Origin: Allorhizocola rhizosphaerae
GTDB taxonomy: Bacteria; Actinomycetota; Actinomycetes; Mycobacteriales; Micromonosporaceae
Direction of reading: 5' to 3'
DNA: 59,091 bases
NCBI RefSeq assembly: GCF_003426775.1
Contig: NZ_QJUG01000017.1
Location: 1 to 59,091, forward strand
Numbering within the stretch: position 1 is the stretch's first letter; every line of letters begins with the position of its first letter. Positions 33,306 through 41,602 of this stretch are shown here, piece by piece. The position numbers were made by a program, and so were the translations under genes. The notes below the pieces were generated by a model. It ran no database searches, was not told the origin of the DNA, and saw nothing but the letters and a program-made list of their open reading frames with translations.

Positions 33306-35039
33306 TCACTTCTTCTTCGCGCGCCGCTTCTGCTTCGGCTTCGGCTTCTCATCCCACTCGGCCTCTTCGTCCACCTTCTTGGCGTGCGACTTGAACGGCG
33401 ACACCGGGCTGACGTCGTGCTGCGTGAGGCTCAGGAATTTGGTCGCCGCCGCGGGCACGGCGAGTGCGCACTCGCCGTTCAGCACCCACTTGACCGCTCC
33501 CGTGGTGCGCATGTGCGACCGCTTCACCAGTTCGGGGAACGCCGTCGTCATCGTGTCCAGGTGCACGGACAGCACGTGCAGCACCCGCTCCTCCGGCGTC
33601 GCCGACGCACCGGGCGCCCACTTCTGCGTGGTGCCGTCGTCCATTTCGCCCAGCGCGCTCAGCGCCTGCAGGTCCAGCATCTTCCACAGGGTCCAGCACA
33701 CTTGCGCGGGATCGGCGCGGGTAGGGTCCTCGTCCCACGCCCACAGCTTGCCCATCTTCTGCCCCTCGGCCTTGGCGTCGGCCGTCGCGCCGCGCAGCAC
33801 GGCCGCCATGGGCATCGCGTTACGCATCATGATGTATGCGCCGATGAGCCCTTCAAGCTCGGGCAGCAGGTCGAGATCGCTGGTCGCATCCTGCACGGCG
33901 GCCTTGGCCGCGTCTTTCGCCGCCTCGAAGGTGACCAGCGCATTGGCGAAGATGCCCTTGGGATCGATCTTGGGGCTGGGAGCACTTGCCGGCCACGTGG
34001 CCAGCTTCCCGATCCTGTCGGCTAGGGCGAGCATCTGCGCCATCGCGTCGGGGATCGTGCGGTTGACGACGGTCTGGCGCACCGCCGCCTCGATCGCGAT
34101 GTGCGCCGTCACGTGATGGCCCTGCGTGTTGAGCAGCGTGTTGCCCCTGCCGTCGAGGTGAATCTCGTCGATGTAGTGGGTGTTGCCCTCCTTGACGAGC
34201 TCGATGTTGGCCAGGCAGGCGTTGCTGCTCGATGTGCTCCAACCGGCGGGTGCGGCCTCCCACTCGTACTGGGTCTCGGGCAGCTGCGTGCCGCCACGAA
34301 GCGTGATGCCCTTGAACGCGGCGTTGAACCCAGCCGTCGTGGCCAGCCTGGACGCGTCGTAGGCCAGCGGGTAGGCGTAGGTGAGCTCGCGAAGGTGCGC
34401 GATGACCGTGTCGCGGACGGCCTCCGCGCGGTCGTGCAGGATGATGCCCGGCACGGACGAGGTGTCGCCCCTCGTCGAGATGAAGCGGAGCGCGTCCTCG
34501 TCGAGCAGGCCCACCATCAGCGCGCGCAGCTCCTTCGGGGTGAACTGCCGCTCGCCGGATTCAAAGTCGCGCAGCTTGCGCAGTGCCGCCGGCTCGCCTC
34601 GCCCGCGTGCCTGGTCCGGGCCGAGGAAGGCCGCGGTCATCGGGGCGAGGTTGCGGCCCGTCAGGTACATCGCGATGCCCTTCTGCAGCTTGGCGATATC
34701 GCTCGTGCGGCGGGCATCCTCCAGGACGTCCCAGCCGTCCTCAATGATCGTGTTGAACCACGTGGACCGCGGGTGAGCAAGGAGCTTCACGCTCTCGCCG
34801 TCCTCCGTGTCGAGCTGTTCCAGCAGCCAGCGGACCTCGCGTGCGGCAGTACTGACCTTCCAGCCGACCGCCGCGCGGCGTACCGAGTCGACGAACACCG
34901 ACCACGGCGTGAGGTGTGAGCCTTCATAGGCGCCGAACGGATGCGGCCGCGGCCGCCCGGCCACCGCCACGGTGATCACCTTGCCGTCGGGGCCGACCGC
35001 GACGCGCACTGTCGGATACCTCAATGTGTTTGCTTGCAC
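33306..35039 (-). CDS. Large hypothetical protein of unknown function
   Basis: A 577-residue protein, probably cytoplasmic. GTG 35039 is chosen because AGGAGG lies 6 nt upstream. A 44-residue longer frame has no such site. After a short beta-rich N-terminus (RVAVGPDGKVITVAVAG) the protein is mainly helical. Distinct segments are ADARRTSDIAKLQKG-like helices, HYIDEIHLDGRGNTLLNTQG followed by HHVTAHIAIEAAVRQTVVNR, and a lysine-rich tail (KPKPKQKRRAKKK). The GHHVTAHI segment followed by an NRT.P.A helix resembles a module I associate with long actinobacterial proteins, but I cannot name a family. It stands alone, with hairpins downstream. Confidence 0.7.
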   Translation of the reverse strand: MQANTLRYPTVRVAVGPDGKVITVAVAGRPRPHPFGAYEGSHLTPWSVFVDSVRRAAVGWKVSTAAREVRWLLEQLDTEDGESVKLLAHPRSTWFNTIIEDGWDVLEDARRTSDIAKLQKGIAMYLTGRNLAPMTAAFLGPDQARGRGEPAALRKLRDFESGERQFTPKELRALMVGLLDEDALRFISTRGDTSSVPGIILHDRAEAVRDTVIAHLRELTYAYPLAYDASRLATTAGFNAAFKGITLRGGTQLPETQYEWEAAPAGWSTSSSNACLANIELVKEGNTHYIDEIHLDGRGNTLLNTQGHHVTAHIAIEAAVRQTVVNRTIPDAMAQMLALADRIGKLATWPASAPSPKIDPKGIFANALVTFEAAKDAAKAAVQDATSDLDLLPELEGLIGAYIMMRNAMPMAAVLRGATADAKAEGQKMGKLWAWDEDPTRADPAQVCWTLWKMLDLQALSALGEMDDGTTQKWAPGASATPEERVLHVLSVHLDTMTTAFPELVKRSHMRTTGAVKWVLNGECALAVPAAATKFLSLTQHDVSPVSPFKSHAKKVDEEAEWDEKPKPKQKRRAKKK

Positions 35040-35292
35040 GAATGGCCTCCTGTGTGAATGTGCCGATACACACGTGAGGCGCGAGAACCCGGCGCCGATA
35101 CGACGCCAATCCGACTGTCGGACATGGACCGCCGTGCTTGCCCAGCGCCGCTGAAGCGCCCGCACGGCCAAGGCACACGGCCCAACCAGGGCGTCCGGCA
35201 GGCCCGCTCCCGCGTCGCGCTGCGGGGGGCTACCGGGCGGAAGGTTTCATGATCATTCGTCGGCCTTGCCGCAGATGGCCAAGCGGGCGAGA

Positions 35293-35350
35293 TCACCCCA
35301 AGTCGGGGTGACTTCCGTGCCCTTCCCCGGGTGATCCGACCCGGGGAAGG
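35293..35350. terminator. Two tandem hairpins in a 415-bp gene-free region
   Basis: TCACCCC (35293-35299) pairs with GGGGTGA (35305-35311). CCTTCCCCGGGT (35321-35332) pairs perfectly with ACCCGGGGAAGG (35339-35350). They lie about 110 bases beyond the end of the minus-strand carboxypeptidase gene and upstream of the 35039 gene. They may terminate carboxypeptidase transcripts. I see no gene in 35040-35455. Confidence 0.55.
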
Positions 35351-35455
35351 CCCTGGACCGCGATCCTCACCCGGCTCGACGCGCCGCGCCGGCTCGCGGC
35401 GATGGTCGGCTCGGTGCTGCCCGCGATCCCGGCGGCACTGGCGCTCCCGATTGCC

Positions 35456-37120
35456 CTATAGGGGGACGCACTGGTCGGTCTTGGGTCCCGTTACGGTGTT
35501 GGGGATTTCGAGGTTGACCGGGGCGGGGGAGTTGCCCGAGCATTGCAGCGGGCCGGTGATCGTGTTCCCGGCGATGAGTGTGCTTGTGTTGTCCGCCAAC
35601 CGGACCTGGCCGGTGAGCGCGTTGGCGGCCACGACAACCGCGCCGGTGGTGCCCGTGATCCGCACCGGGCCGACGACGGTGCTCGCGGTCAGGAACACGC
35701 CCGCTGCTTCGCTGGCCGTGATCGGCCCGGTGAACGAGGTGCCCGTCGCGATCAGCGTGGCGCCCGGCTGCACCGTGACCGGGCCGGCGACCGTCGCCCC
35801 GGCGAGGCACGCGACCCCGGACGACACGACCAGCCGGCCGGTGTGGCGGCCGGTCAGCGTCGGCTGGATGCGCTGTGCCGCAACGAGTTCCTCGAAGGCT
35901 TGCGCGTCCAGCAGGAGCGGGATCAGGCCGCGCTCGGGCTGGGCCAACGGGATCACGTAGCCGTCGGCGACCGGGACCACCTTCCACCCGTGCGCTTCGA
36001 TGCGCTGCGCCGCGGTCGGGCCGTCGGAGCGCGCGCCGTGGTATTGCTCCTCGCTGAGTTTGTATGCGCACGGCGGATCGTTGAGGATCGCCGAATCGGC
36101 GGGCGCGTCGACGGGCGGTGGGCTCTCGCCCGGGTGGGGTGCGGGAAAGGCGGGGATCGGGCGCGAGCCGCGGAACACGATCCGTCCGGTGTTGGCGACC
36201 TGGAACCCGATCGCCGCCCGGCGCGCCTGCGTGAGCGCGGTGAGTCTGGCCCGGTGGTAGTCAAGGAACTGGTCGAACGTCCACAGCGCCGAGTACGCCT
36301 TGCGCCGCCTGTTGTTGGCCGGGTTGCCCTCGTCGGGCCGGGTCGGCCCGCCCGCCGAACGCAGCTCCAGCAGCGAGTTGGTCACGTTCTTCAGACCGAG
36401 CGTGTTGCGCAGGATCGTCTCCTCGCTCAGTCCGACGTTGCCCCCGTTGGCGCAGCCGTACGGGCAGGGCCACCACCCGTCGACGGCACCGCGCTCGTAC
36501 ATGTGGTTCACCATCATGTCTTGCGATTGGTCGAAAATGGACTGTGCGACGTTCTGATGCCGTGGGGGCAGCATGGGCAGATCACCGGCGTTGATGTTGC
36601 CGAACTCGTGCCCGTCGAAGCTCGCCACCGGGCGGTAGTCGCGCAGCATCCGGACGAAGGCGAACGTCTCGGGCTGGCGGATCAGCGAGTAGTCGCGGTT
36701 GAGGTCCTGGCCGGTGGAGTTGCCGCGGGTGTTGGCCGCCCGGCCGTCCCCGTTGATGGTGGGGACAATGAGCACGGTGGTGCGCGAGAGCAGGTCGATG
36801 GTGCGCGGGTCGCGGGCGTTGGCCAGTCTGCGGACCAGGATCAGGCACGCTTCGCGGTTTCCGGGCTCGTTGCCGTGCACGTTGCAATTGATGGACAGTG
36901 GGGCGGTGACGGCCACGGCCGCCGGGGTCGCGGGTGGGGTGGGATGTCCAATCACGAACATGTTGATCGGGCGGCCGAGCACCGTGCGCCCGAGCTCCAC
37001 GACCCGGACCCGGTCGCTCAGCGCGTCGATCGCGGCCGTGTAGGCGTACTCGTCGGTGTCGGTGGTGAATTGAGCGCCCTGCGACAGCTCCCATCCGGTG
37101 CGCAGGCTCTCGCCCGGCAC
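35456..37120 (-). CDS. M14 zinc carboxypeptidase with C-terminal beta-helix-like domain
   Basis: This exo-peptidase of the carboxypeptidase A family has Zn ligands H82 and E85 (NVHGNEPGN) and H171 (SFDGHEFGN), substrate-binding NRD at 141-143 and catalytic E252 (NSLLELRSAGG). From about residue 430 a tract of GPVTVQPGATLIATGTSF-like turns suggests a right-handed beta-helix, unusual for M14. In this frame translation can only begin at GTG 37120 (weakly placed ribosome site). A perfect signal peptide lies just upstream in another frame (37121-37206), so the gene seems frameshifted by one base near the secretion signal, or the read has an error. Confidence 0.82.
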   Translation of the reverse strand: MPGESLRTGWELSQGAQFTTDTDEYAYTAAIDALSDRVRVVELGRTVLGRPINMFVIGHPTPPATPAAVAVTAPLSINCNVHGNEPGNREACLILVRRLANARDPRTIDLLSRTTVLIVPTINGDGRAANTRGNSTGQDLNRDYSLIRQPETFAFVRMLRDYRPVASFDGHEFGNINAGDLPMLPPRHQNVAQSIFDQSQDMMVNHMYERGAVDGWWPCPYGCANGGNVGLSEETILRNTLGLKNVTNSLLELRSAGGPTRPDEGNPANNRRRKAYSALWTFDQFLDYHRARLTALTQARRAAIGFQVANTGRIVFRGSRPIPAFPAPHPGESPPPVDAPADSAILNDPPCAYKLSEEQYHGARSDGPTAAQRIEAHGWKVVPVADGYVIPLAQPERGLIPLLLDAQAFEELVAAQRIQPTLTGRHTGRLVVSSGVACLAGATVAGPVTVQPGATLIATGTSFTGPITASEAAGVFLTASTVVGPVRITGTTGAVVVAANALTGQVRLADNTSTLIAGNTITGPLQCSGNSPAPVNLEIPNTVTGPKTDQCVPL

Positions 37121-37206
37121 GTTGGGGTCACCCCACGGTGGTAGGGCTGCGCCCAGGCCGGCGTGCCCGTGGCCAGCACCACGATGAGAGCAAGAAATAT
37201 TCTCAT
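37121..37206 (-). pseudogene. Out-of-frame signal peptide of the M14 carboxypeptidase
   Basis: From ATG 37206 the frame reads MRIFLALIVVLATGTPAWAQ, a textbook Sec signal peptide. It then runs off-frame (PYHRGVTPT), while the neighbouring frame reads LPPWGDPNVPGESL into the protease. A one-base change close to 37150-37165 would fuse the two. Confidence 0.65.
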
Positions 37207-37214
37207 AAGGAAAT

Positions 37215-37565
37215 CTAGCAATATCGTGCCAGGTTCACGATGAACGCGGCCACGGCCAGCCCGAAGAACACCGCCCAGCCGGCGAGGTGGCGGTCACCGA
37301 CGCGCAGGTGGGCGCCGAGCGCCAAGATGAAGTACAGCACCAGCCCCGCCGCGGCCAGGATGCCCAGCAGCGGCACGACGAACCCGGCGAGCAGACCGAG
37401 CGAGCCGGCGCCCAGGATCGTGCCCAGCACGGGGATCCACGAGTGCGGCACGCGCATCCGGTCGGCCTGCGCCTTGGGGTAGGCGTGGCCGGTCAGGTTC
37501 GCCACGGCGGCAAGGCCGTTGACCAGTGAGGCAAGAATCGTGATCGTGAGGTATGCGGTGAACAT
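37215..37565 (-). CDS. DoxX-like small membrane protein
   Basis: This 116-residue protein has about four hydrophobic helices (YLTITILASLVNGLAAVANL, VLGTILGAGSLGLLAGFVV, LLGILAAAGLVLYFILALG, GWAVFFGLAVAAFIVNLA). The GHAYPKAQADRMRVPHSWIP loop and the overall plan are those of DoxX-like (DUF) proteins. It lies 26 bases downstream of the ECF41-type sigma factor on the same strand, so it is probably in its operon and may be its regulon member. Confidence 0.75.
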   Translation of the reverse strand: MFTAYLTITILASLVNGLAAVANLTGHAYPKAQADRMRVPHSWIPVLGTILGAGSLGLLAGFVVPLLGILAAAGLVLYFILALGAHLRVGDRHLAGWAVFFGLAVAAFIVNLARYC

Positions 37566-37591
37566 GCCTCACGGACGAGACAGCCCTGCGC

Positions 37592-38485
37592 TTAGTGACG
37601 CGCGGTGACCTGAGTCACACCGGTCAGCTTGTGCCGATTGCTCACGACATGCAGCGTCGCGATCGCCCCGTCCACCAGATGCGGCATGACCGCCAGCACA
37701 GGCGTGCGCCCGGAGTAGACGACAATCGCGGGGCCGCCGTTGACGTCAAGCACGCTGGCATCCGAGCCTTCCGGCAGTTGTCGCGACAAGACCACGATCG
37801 CCCGCGCCACACGCTCCAGGCCGTGGATCGGTTTGCGGGGCGCGAGGGTGAAGCCGCCGCCATCGCTGACCAGTGTCACGTCCGGTGCCAGTATCGCCAT
37901 CAGAGCCTTCAGATCGCCGCCCGCGCAGGCGGCCAGAAAGCGTTCGGTGGCAACCCTTCTGGTGGCCGGGTCGGAGTCGTAGCGGCGGCGGCGCGCGTGC
38001 ACCGCGTGCTTGGCGCGGTGGGCGATCTGCCGCACGGCGGCGTCGCTGCGGCCGACGATGCGGGCGATTTCGGCGGTACCGTAGCCGAACACCTCACCGA
38101 GCACGAACACCGCACGCTCCACCGGCGACAGCGTCTCCAGCACGAGCAACATGGCGGTCGACACCGAGTCTGCCTGCGCCACGTCATCGGCCACGTCGGG
38201 CGCGGTCAGCATCGGCTCGGGCAGCCACGGCCCGACATATGATTCCCGCCGCACACGCGCACTGCGCAACCGGTCGATCGCCAGCCGCGTCGTCACGCGC
38301 ACCAGATAGCCTTCAGCGTCTTTGACACCGGCCGCGTCGACCCGGCTCCAGCGCAGCCAGGCGTCCTGCACGACGTCCTCGGCATCGGTCACACTGCCCA
38401 AGACCCGGTAGGCCACGGCCTGCAGCAACCCGCGATGGGCACTGAACACCCGCTCCGCCTCCGACTGCCTGAGCGTGCCTCGCAT
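37592..38485 (-). CDS. ECF41/SigJ-type sigma factor with C-terminal SnoaL-like domain
   Basis: A 297-residue ECF sigma factor. Region 2 (AYRVLGSVTDAEDVVQDAWL) is followed by the family-diagnostic WLPEP motif, and region 4 by LSPVERAVFVLGEVFGYGTA. A SnoaL-like C-terminal extension (about residues 180-297) carries DGGG and an NRHKL segment, where ECF41 members usually have NPDKL. In ECF41 and SigJ this fused extension controls activity in place of a separate anti-sigma factor (family knowledge). It lies directly upstream of a DoxX-like gene on the same strand. Confidence 0.88.
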   Translation of the reverse strand: MRGTLRQSEAERVFSAHRGLLQAVAYRVLGSVTDAEDVVQDAWLRWSRVDAAGVKDAEGYLVRVTTRLAIDRLRSARVRRESYVGPWLPEPMLTAPDVADDVAQADSVSTAMLLVLETLSPVERAVFVLGEVFGYGTAEIARIVGRSDAAVRQIAHRAKHAVHARRRRYDSDPATRRVATERFLAACAGGDLKALMAILAPDVTLVSDGGGFTLAPRKPIHGLERVARAIVVLSRQLPEGSDASVLDVNGGPAIVVYSGRTPVLAVMPHLVDGAIATLHVVSNRHKLTGVTQVTARH

Positions 38486-38499
38486 ACGCCCAACCTAGC

Positions 38500-38516
38500 G
38501 CGCCCGAAGCGGGCGC
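38500..38516 (-). terminator. Short hairpin between the AfsR-like and ECF41 genes
   Basis: GCGCCCG (38500-38506) pairs with CGGGCGC (38510-38516) around a 3-nt loop, within the 35-bp gap after the AfsR-like stop. It could end the AfsR-like transcript. No T-run is present. Confidence 0.5.
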
Positions 38517-38520
38517 CTGC

Positions 38521-41403
38521 TCATGTGCGGCCGAGCAGGGTGAGCGCCGCGTCCTGGTCGGCGGTGGAGCCGAGTTCGCGGGCCAGCACGAGGCTGCGTT
38601 GCAGGGCGCCTCGCGCGGCGGCGGTGCGGCCCTGGGCCAGATAGGCTTCGCCGAGCCGGCGCAGCTCGATTGCTTCGCCTTCGCGGTCGGCGATTTCGCG
38701 GCAGATGGTGATGGCTTGCACGAGTTCTTTGACGGCGGGGTCCGGATGGCCCGTGCGGTGGTGCAGCCAGCCGAGGTTGCCCAGGGCGATAGCCTCGCCG
38801 CGACGGTAGCCGAATTCGCGGCTCAGTTCGAGGCTTTCCTTCAGGTATCCTTCGGCTTCCCCGATGCGGTCGGGTTGGTAGCCTGCGGCCACGCCGACGC
38901 TGCAGAGGGTGTAGGCCTGGCCGAACCGGTCGCCGAGCTGTTCGAAGATTTTAAACGCTTGGGTGTACGCCTCCTGCGCCTGCGCCAGCCGGCCTGCCAA
39001 GCGATGCACGGCCCCGATCAGGTGCAGCACCTGTGCCTCACCTGTGCGGTCGCCCGTCTCGCCGCAGATGCGCTGCGCCCGGCTCAGGGCCGTCATCGCG
39101 GGAGCCTCGCGACCCAGCCGACGGTAGGTGCTGCCGGTGGCGCGCAGCACTGCGGTCTGCCCATGCCGGTCGCCCAGCGCGTCCATGATGGACAGTGCGT
39201 CGTCGAGATAGCCGAGCGCGTCCTCGAACCGGTCCAGATTCAGGTGCAGCTCGCCCATCCCGCGCAGCAGATATGCCTCGCCCACGCGATCGCCCGCCGC
39301 AACGCACGCCTGCAGGGCCGCCTCGTGCGTGATGCGCCAGTCCTCCAGGTACTCCCTGAGCTCAAAAAATCGGGTCACGGTCACGGCGAGGTTCCATGCC
39401 GGCTCGACCAGGCCCGCGCTCGCGGCTTGCCGCACGGCCGAGGTCAGACCGCCCCGTTCGGCTTCGTGCCACCGCACCGGATCGCGCGTCAGCTCGTCGA
39501 TCTCGCCCGGCTCCCAGCCGTTCCAGCGAGGCGCGGTCTGCGGTGCCACGCGGTGGAATCCGCCGGGCATGCGTTCATATGCCGCGTCGGCCAGCGTGAG
39601 CCAGCCACCCAACAGCCGCCGGAGTCCACTGTGGTCGGACGGCGCCCGTTCCCGCGCGAGATCCCTGACCAAATCATGCATCTTGTACCGGCCCGACTCC
39701 GCCTCGACAAGCCGGGCCTCGACGAGCCGTTCCAGCGGTTCCTCCGCCCGCGCCGCGGGCAGATCGAGCAGCGGGCCGGCCGTCCACGCGGGCAGATGCC
39801 CGGAGTCCACCGTGCCGAGCAGCCCGAACAACCGCTGGTCCATCGGGTCGAGCGCGTCCACGCTCAACGCCACGCTGGCCCGCACCGCCAGGTCGCGAGT
39901 GGACAGTGCGTCCAGCCGCCCGCTCTCGTCGGCCAGCCGCGCCGCCAAACGGGCCACGGGCCAATGCGGCCGGGCGGCCAAGCGGGCCGCCGCGACCCGG
40001 ATCGCCAACGGCAGATATCCGCAACGTTCGGCCACCGCGAGACAATCGGGCAGCGCATCGGCGACCCGTTCGGGCCCGAGCGCCATGCGCAGCAGGTCGA
40101 GCGCCTCGCCCGGCTCGAACACGCCGAGGTCCACCTCCTGCGCCCCGATCAGCGCCGCCATCCGGCGCCGGCTGGTCAGGATGACCGCGCAGCCGGGTTC
40201 GGCGGGCAGCAGCGGCCGCAGCTGCGCCTCGCCCTCGGCGTTGTCGAGCACCACGAGCACACGCCTGCCCGCCGTCCGTGCGCGGTACAGCGCGGCGCGC
40301 TCATCCGGATCGGCCGGGATGCCGCGCGGGTCCTCGCCCAGCGCGCGCAGGAATCGGGCCAGTACCTCCGCCGGGTCCAGCGGCCGGTCGACCCCGCGCA
40401 GGTCGGCGAACAGCTGGCCGTCGGCGAACCGGTCCCGCACCATGTGCGCCGTGTGGATGGCCAGGCTCGTCTTGCCCGTCCCCGCCGCACCCGAGATCGC
40501 CACGATGATCGGGGCGGTCTCGACCGGGCCGGTCAGTTTCGCCGCGAGCTTGCCGGCCAGCTGAACACGCGCCACGAAATCGGGCATGTCCATCGGGAGC
40601 ATCGCCGGCCGCGCCGGGCCGGAAGGCTCCAACGTCGTGTCCAATGTGGAGTCGCCGTCGAGCACCAGCCGGTTGAGCCGCTGCAGCTCCGGTCCGGGCT
40701 CCAGGCCCAGCTCGTCGATCGACAGCGTGCGCCCCTGCCGGAAGGTCTCCAGCGCCTCGGCCCGCCTGCCCGTGCGATACAGGGCCAGCATGAGCCGCTC
40801 GCGCAGTTCCTCCCGCAGTGGCTCCTCCGTGACGCGCTGGCGCAGCAGCGGCACCAGATCGGCATGCCGGCCCAGCGCGAGCCGCACGTCGAACAGCTGC
40901 CGTTCCGCGGCGACCCGCTGCTCGGCCAGCTCGGTGACGGCGGCCTGAAAACCGCTGCCGTGCGGATCGCCGGGCAGCGTCACGTCGGCGAACGGCCCGC
41001 CCCGCCACAGCCCCAACGCCCGGTCGAACTCCTCCGCGGCCTCGGCGAGGCTCCCGGCCCGTACCAGATCAACAGCGGCGGCAACCCGGTTGGCAAACCA
41101 CTCGGAGTCCACTTCGGACAGTCCGGCGGCCAGTTCGTAACCACCCGGGTGGGTGACGATCGCATCGTCGCCCAGCACCCGCCGCAGCCGCCACACCACG
41201 GTCTGGATCTGACCGACCGCCGTGTCGGGCGGGTCGTCGCCCCACAGCGCGCGCAGCAGGTTGTCGATGGACGTGAGCCGCCGCCCGTTGGCCAGCAGCA
41301 TGGCCAGCACCGCCCGCTGCCGGCGGCTGCGCATCGTGACCGGCCGCCCGTTGATGACCGTCAAGAGTGGGCCGAGAACCCGAAAAGTCACCATCTCGGG
41401 CAC
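38521..41403 (-). CDS. AfsR/SARP-type regulator with BTAD, NTPase and TPR domains
   Basis: This 960-residue regulator begins with an OmpR-like winged helix (about 5-95, RSRRQRAVLAMLLANGRRLT) and a BTAD domain (97-245, LRERLMLALYRTGRRAEALE, then QGRTLSIDELGLEPGPEL). An NB-ARC/STAND ATPase follows with P-loop GAAGTGKT at 305-312 and VLVVLDNAEGEAQLRPLLP. TPRs fill about 680-950 (LGDRHGQTAVLRATGSTYRR). AfsR and its relatives activate secondary-metabolism genes, but no biosynthetic cluster is visible here. GTG 41403 or ATG 41394 could start it. It follows a ribosomal-protection gene after a 200-bp gap. Confidence 0.9.
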   Translation of the reverse strand: MPEMVTFRVLGPLLTVINGRPVTMRSRRQRAVLAMLLANGRRLTSIDNLLRALWGDDPPDTAVGQIQTVVWRLRRVLGDDAIVTHPGGYELAAGLSEVDSEWFANRVAAAVDLVRAGSLAEAAEEFDRALGLWRGGPFADVTLPGDPHGSGFQAAVTELAEQRVAAERQLFDVRLALGRHADLVPLLRQRVTEEPLREELRERLMLALYRTGRRAEALETFRQGRTLSIDELGLEPGPELQRLNRLVLDGDSTLDTTLEPSGPARPAMLPMDMPDFVARVQLAGKLAAKLTGPVETAPIIVAISGAAGTGKTSLAIHTAHMVRDRFADGQLFADLRGVDRPLDPAEVLARFLRALGEDPRGIPADPDERAALYRARTAGRRVLVVLDNAEGEAQLRPLLPAEPGCAVILTSRRRMAALIGAQEVDLGVFEPGEALDLLRMALGPERVADALPDCLAVAERCGYLPLAIRVAAARLAARPHWPVARLAARLADESGRLDALSTRDLAVRASVALSVDALDPMDQRLFGLLGTVDSGHLPAWTAGPLLDLPAARAEEPLERLVEARLVEAESGRYKMHDLVRDLARERAPSDHSGLRRLLGGWLTLADAAYERMPGGFHRVAPQTAPRWNGWEPGEIDELTRDPVRWHEAERGGLTSAVRQAASAGLVEPAWNLAVTVTRFFELREYLEDWRITHEAALQACVAAGDRVGEAYLLRGMGELHLNLDRFEDALGYLDDALSIMDALGDRHGQTAVLRATGSTYRRLGREAPAMTALSRAQRICGETGDRTGEAQVLHLIGAVHRLAGRLAQAQEAYTQAFKIFEQLGDRFGQAYTLCSVGVAAGYQPDRIGEAEGYLKESLELSREFGYRRGEAIALGNLGWLHHRTGHPDPAVKELVQAITICREIADREGEAIELRRLGEAYLAQGRTAAARGALQRSLVLARELGSTADQDAALTLLGRT

Positions 41404-41602
41404 ACCCTACCACCGGCGTCGAATCAATTTAGATGCGTAATCGTGCACCTCTCACAAGAACGTCGGCGTCCGACATGGAAGACCAAATTCACCTACCCGA
41501 CCGGAGCTACCGATCAACGCCATGGTCATAGTCCTATGGCGTGGGCGGTTCGCGGCCCGCCTCGCCGCGCAACAACCGCACTATGCGGCATAGGCCGCGA
41601 TC

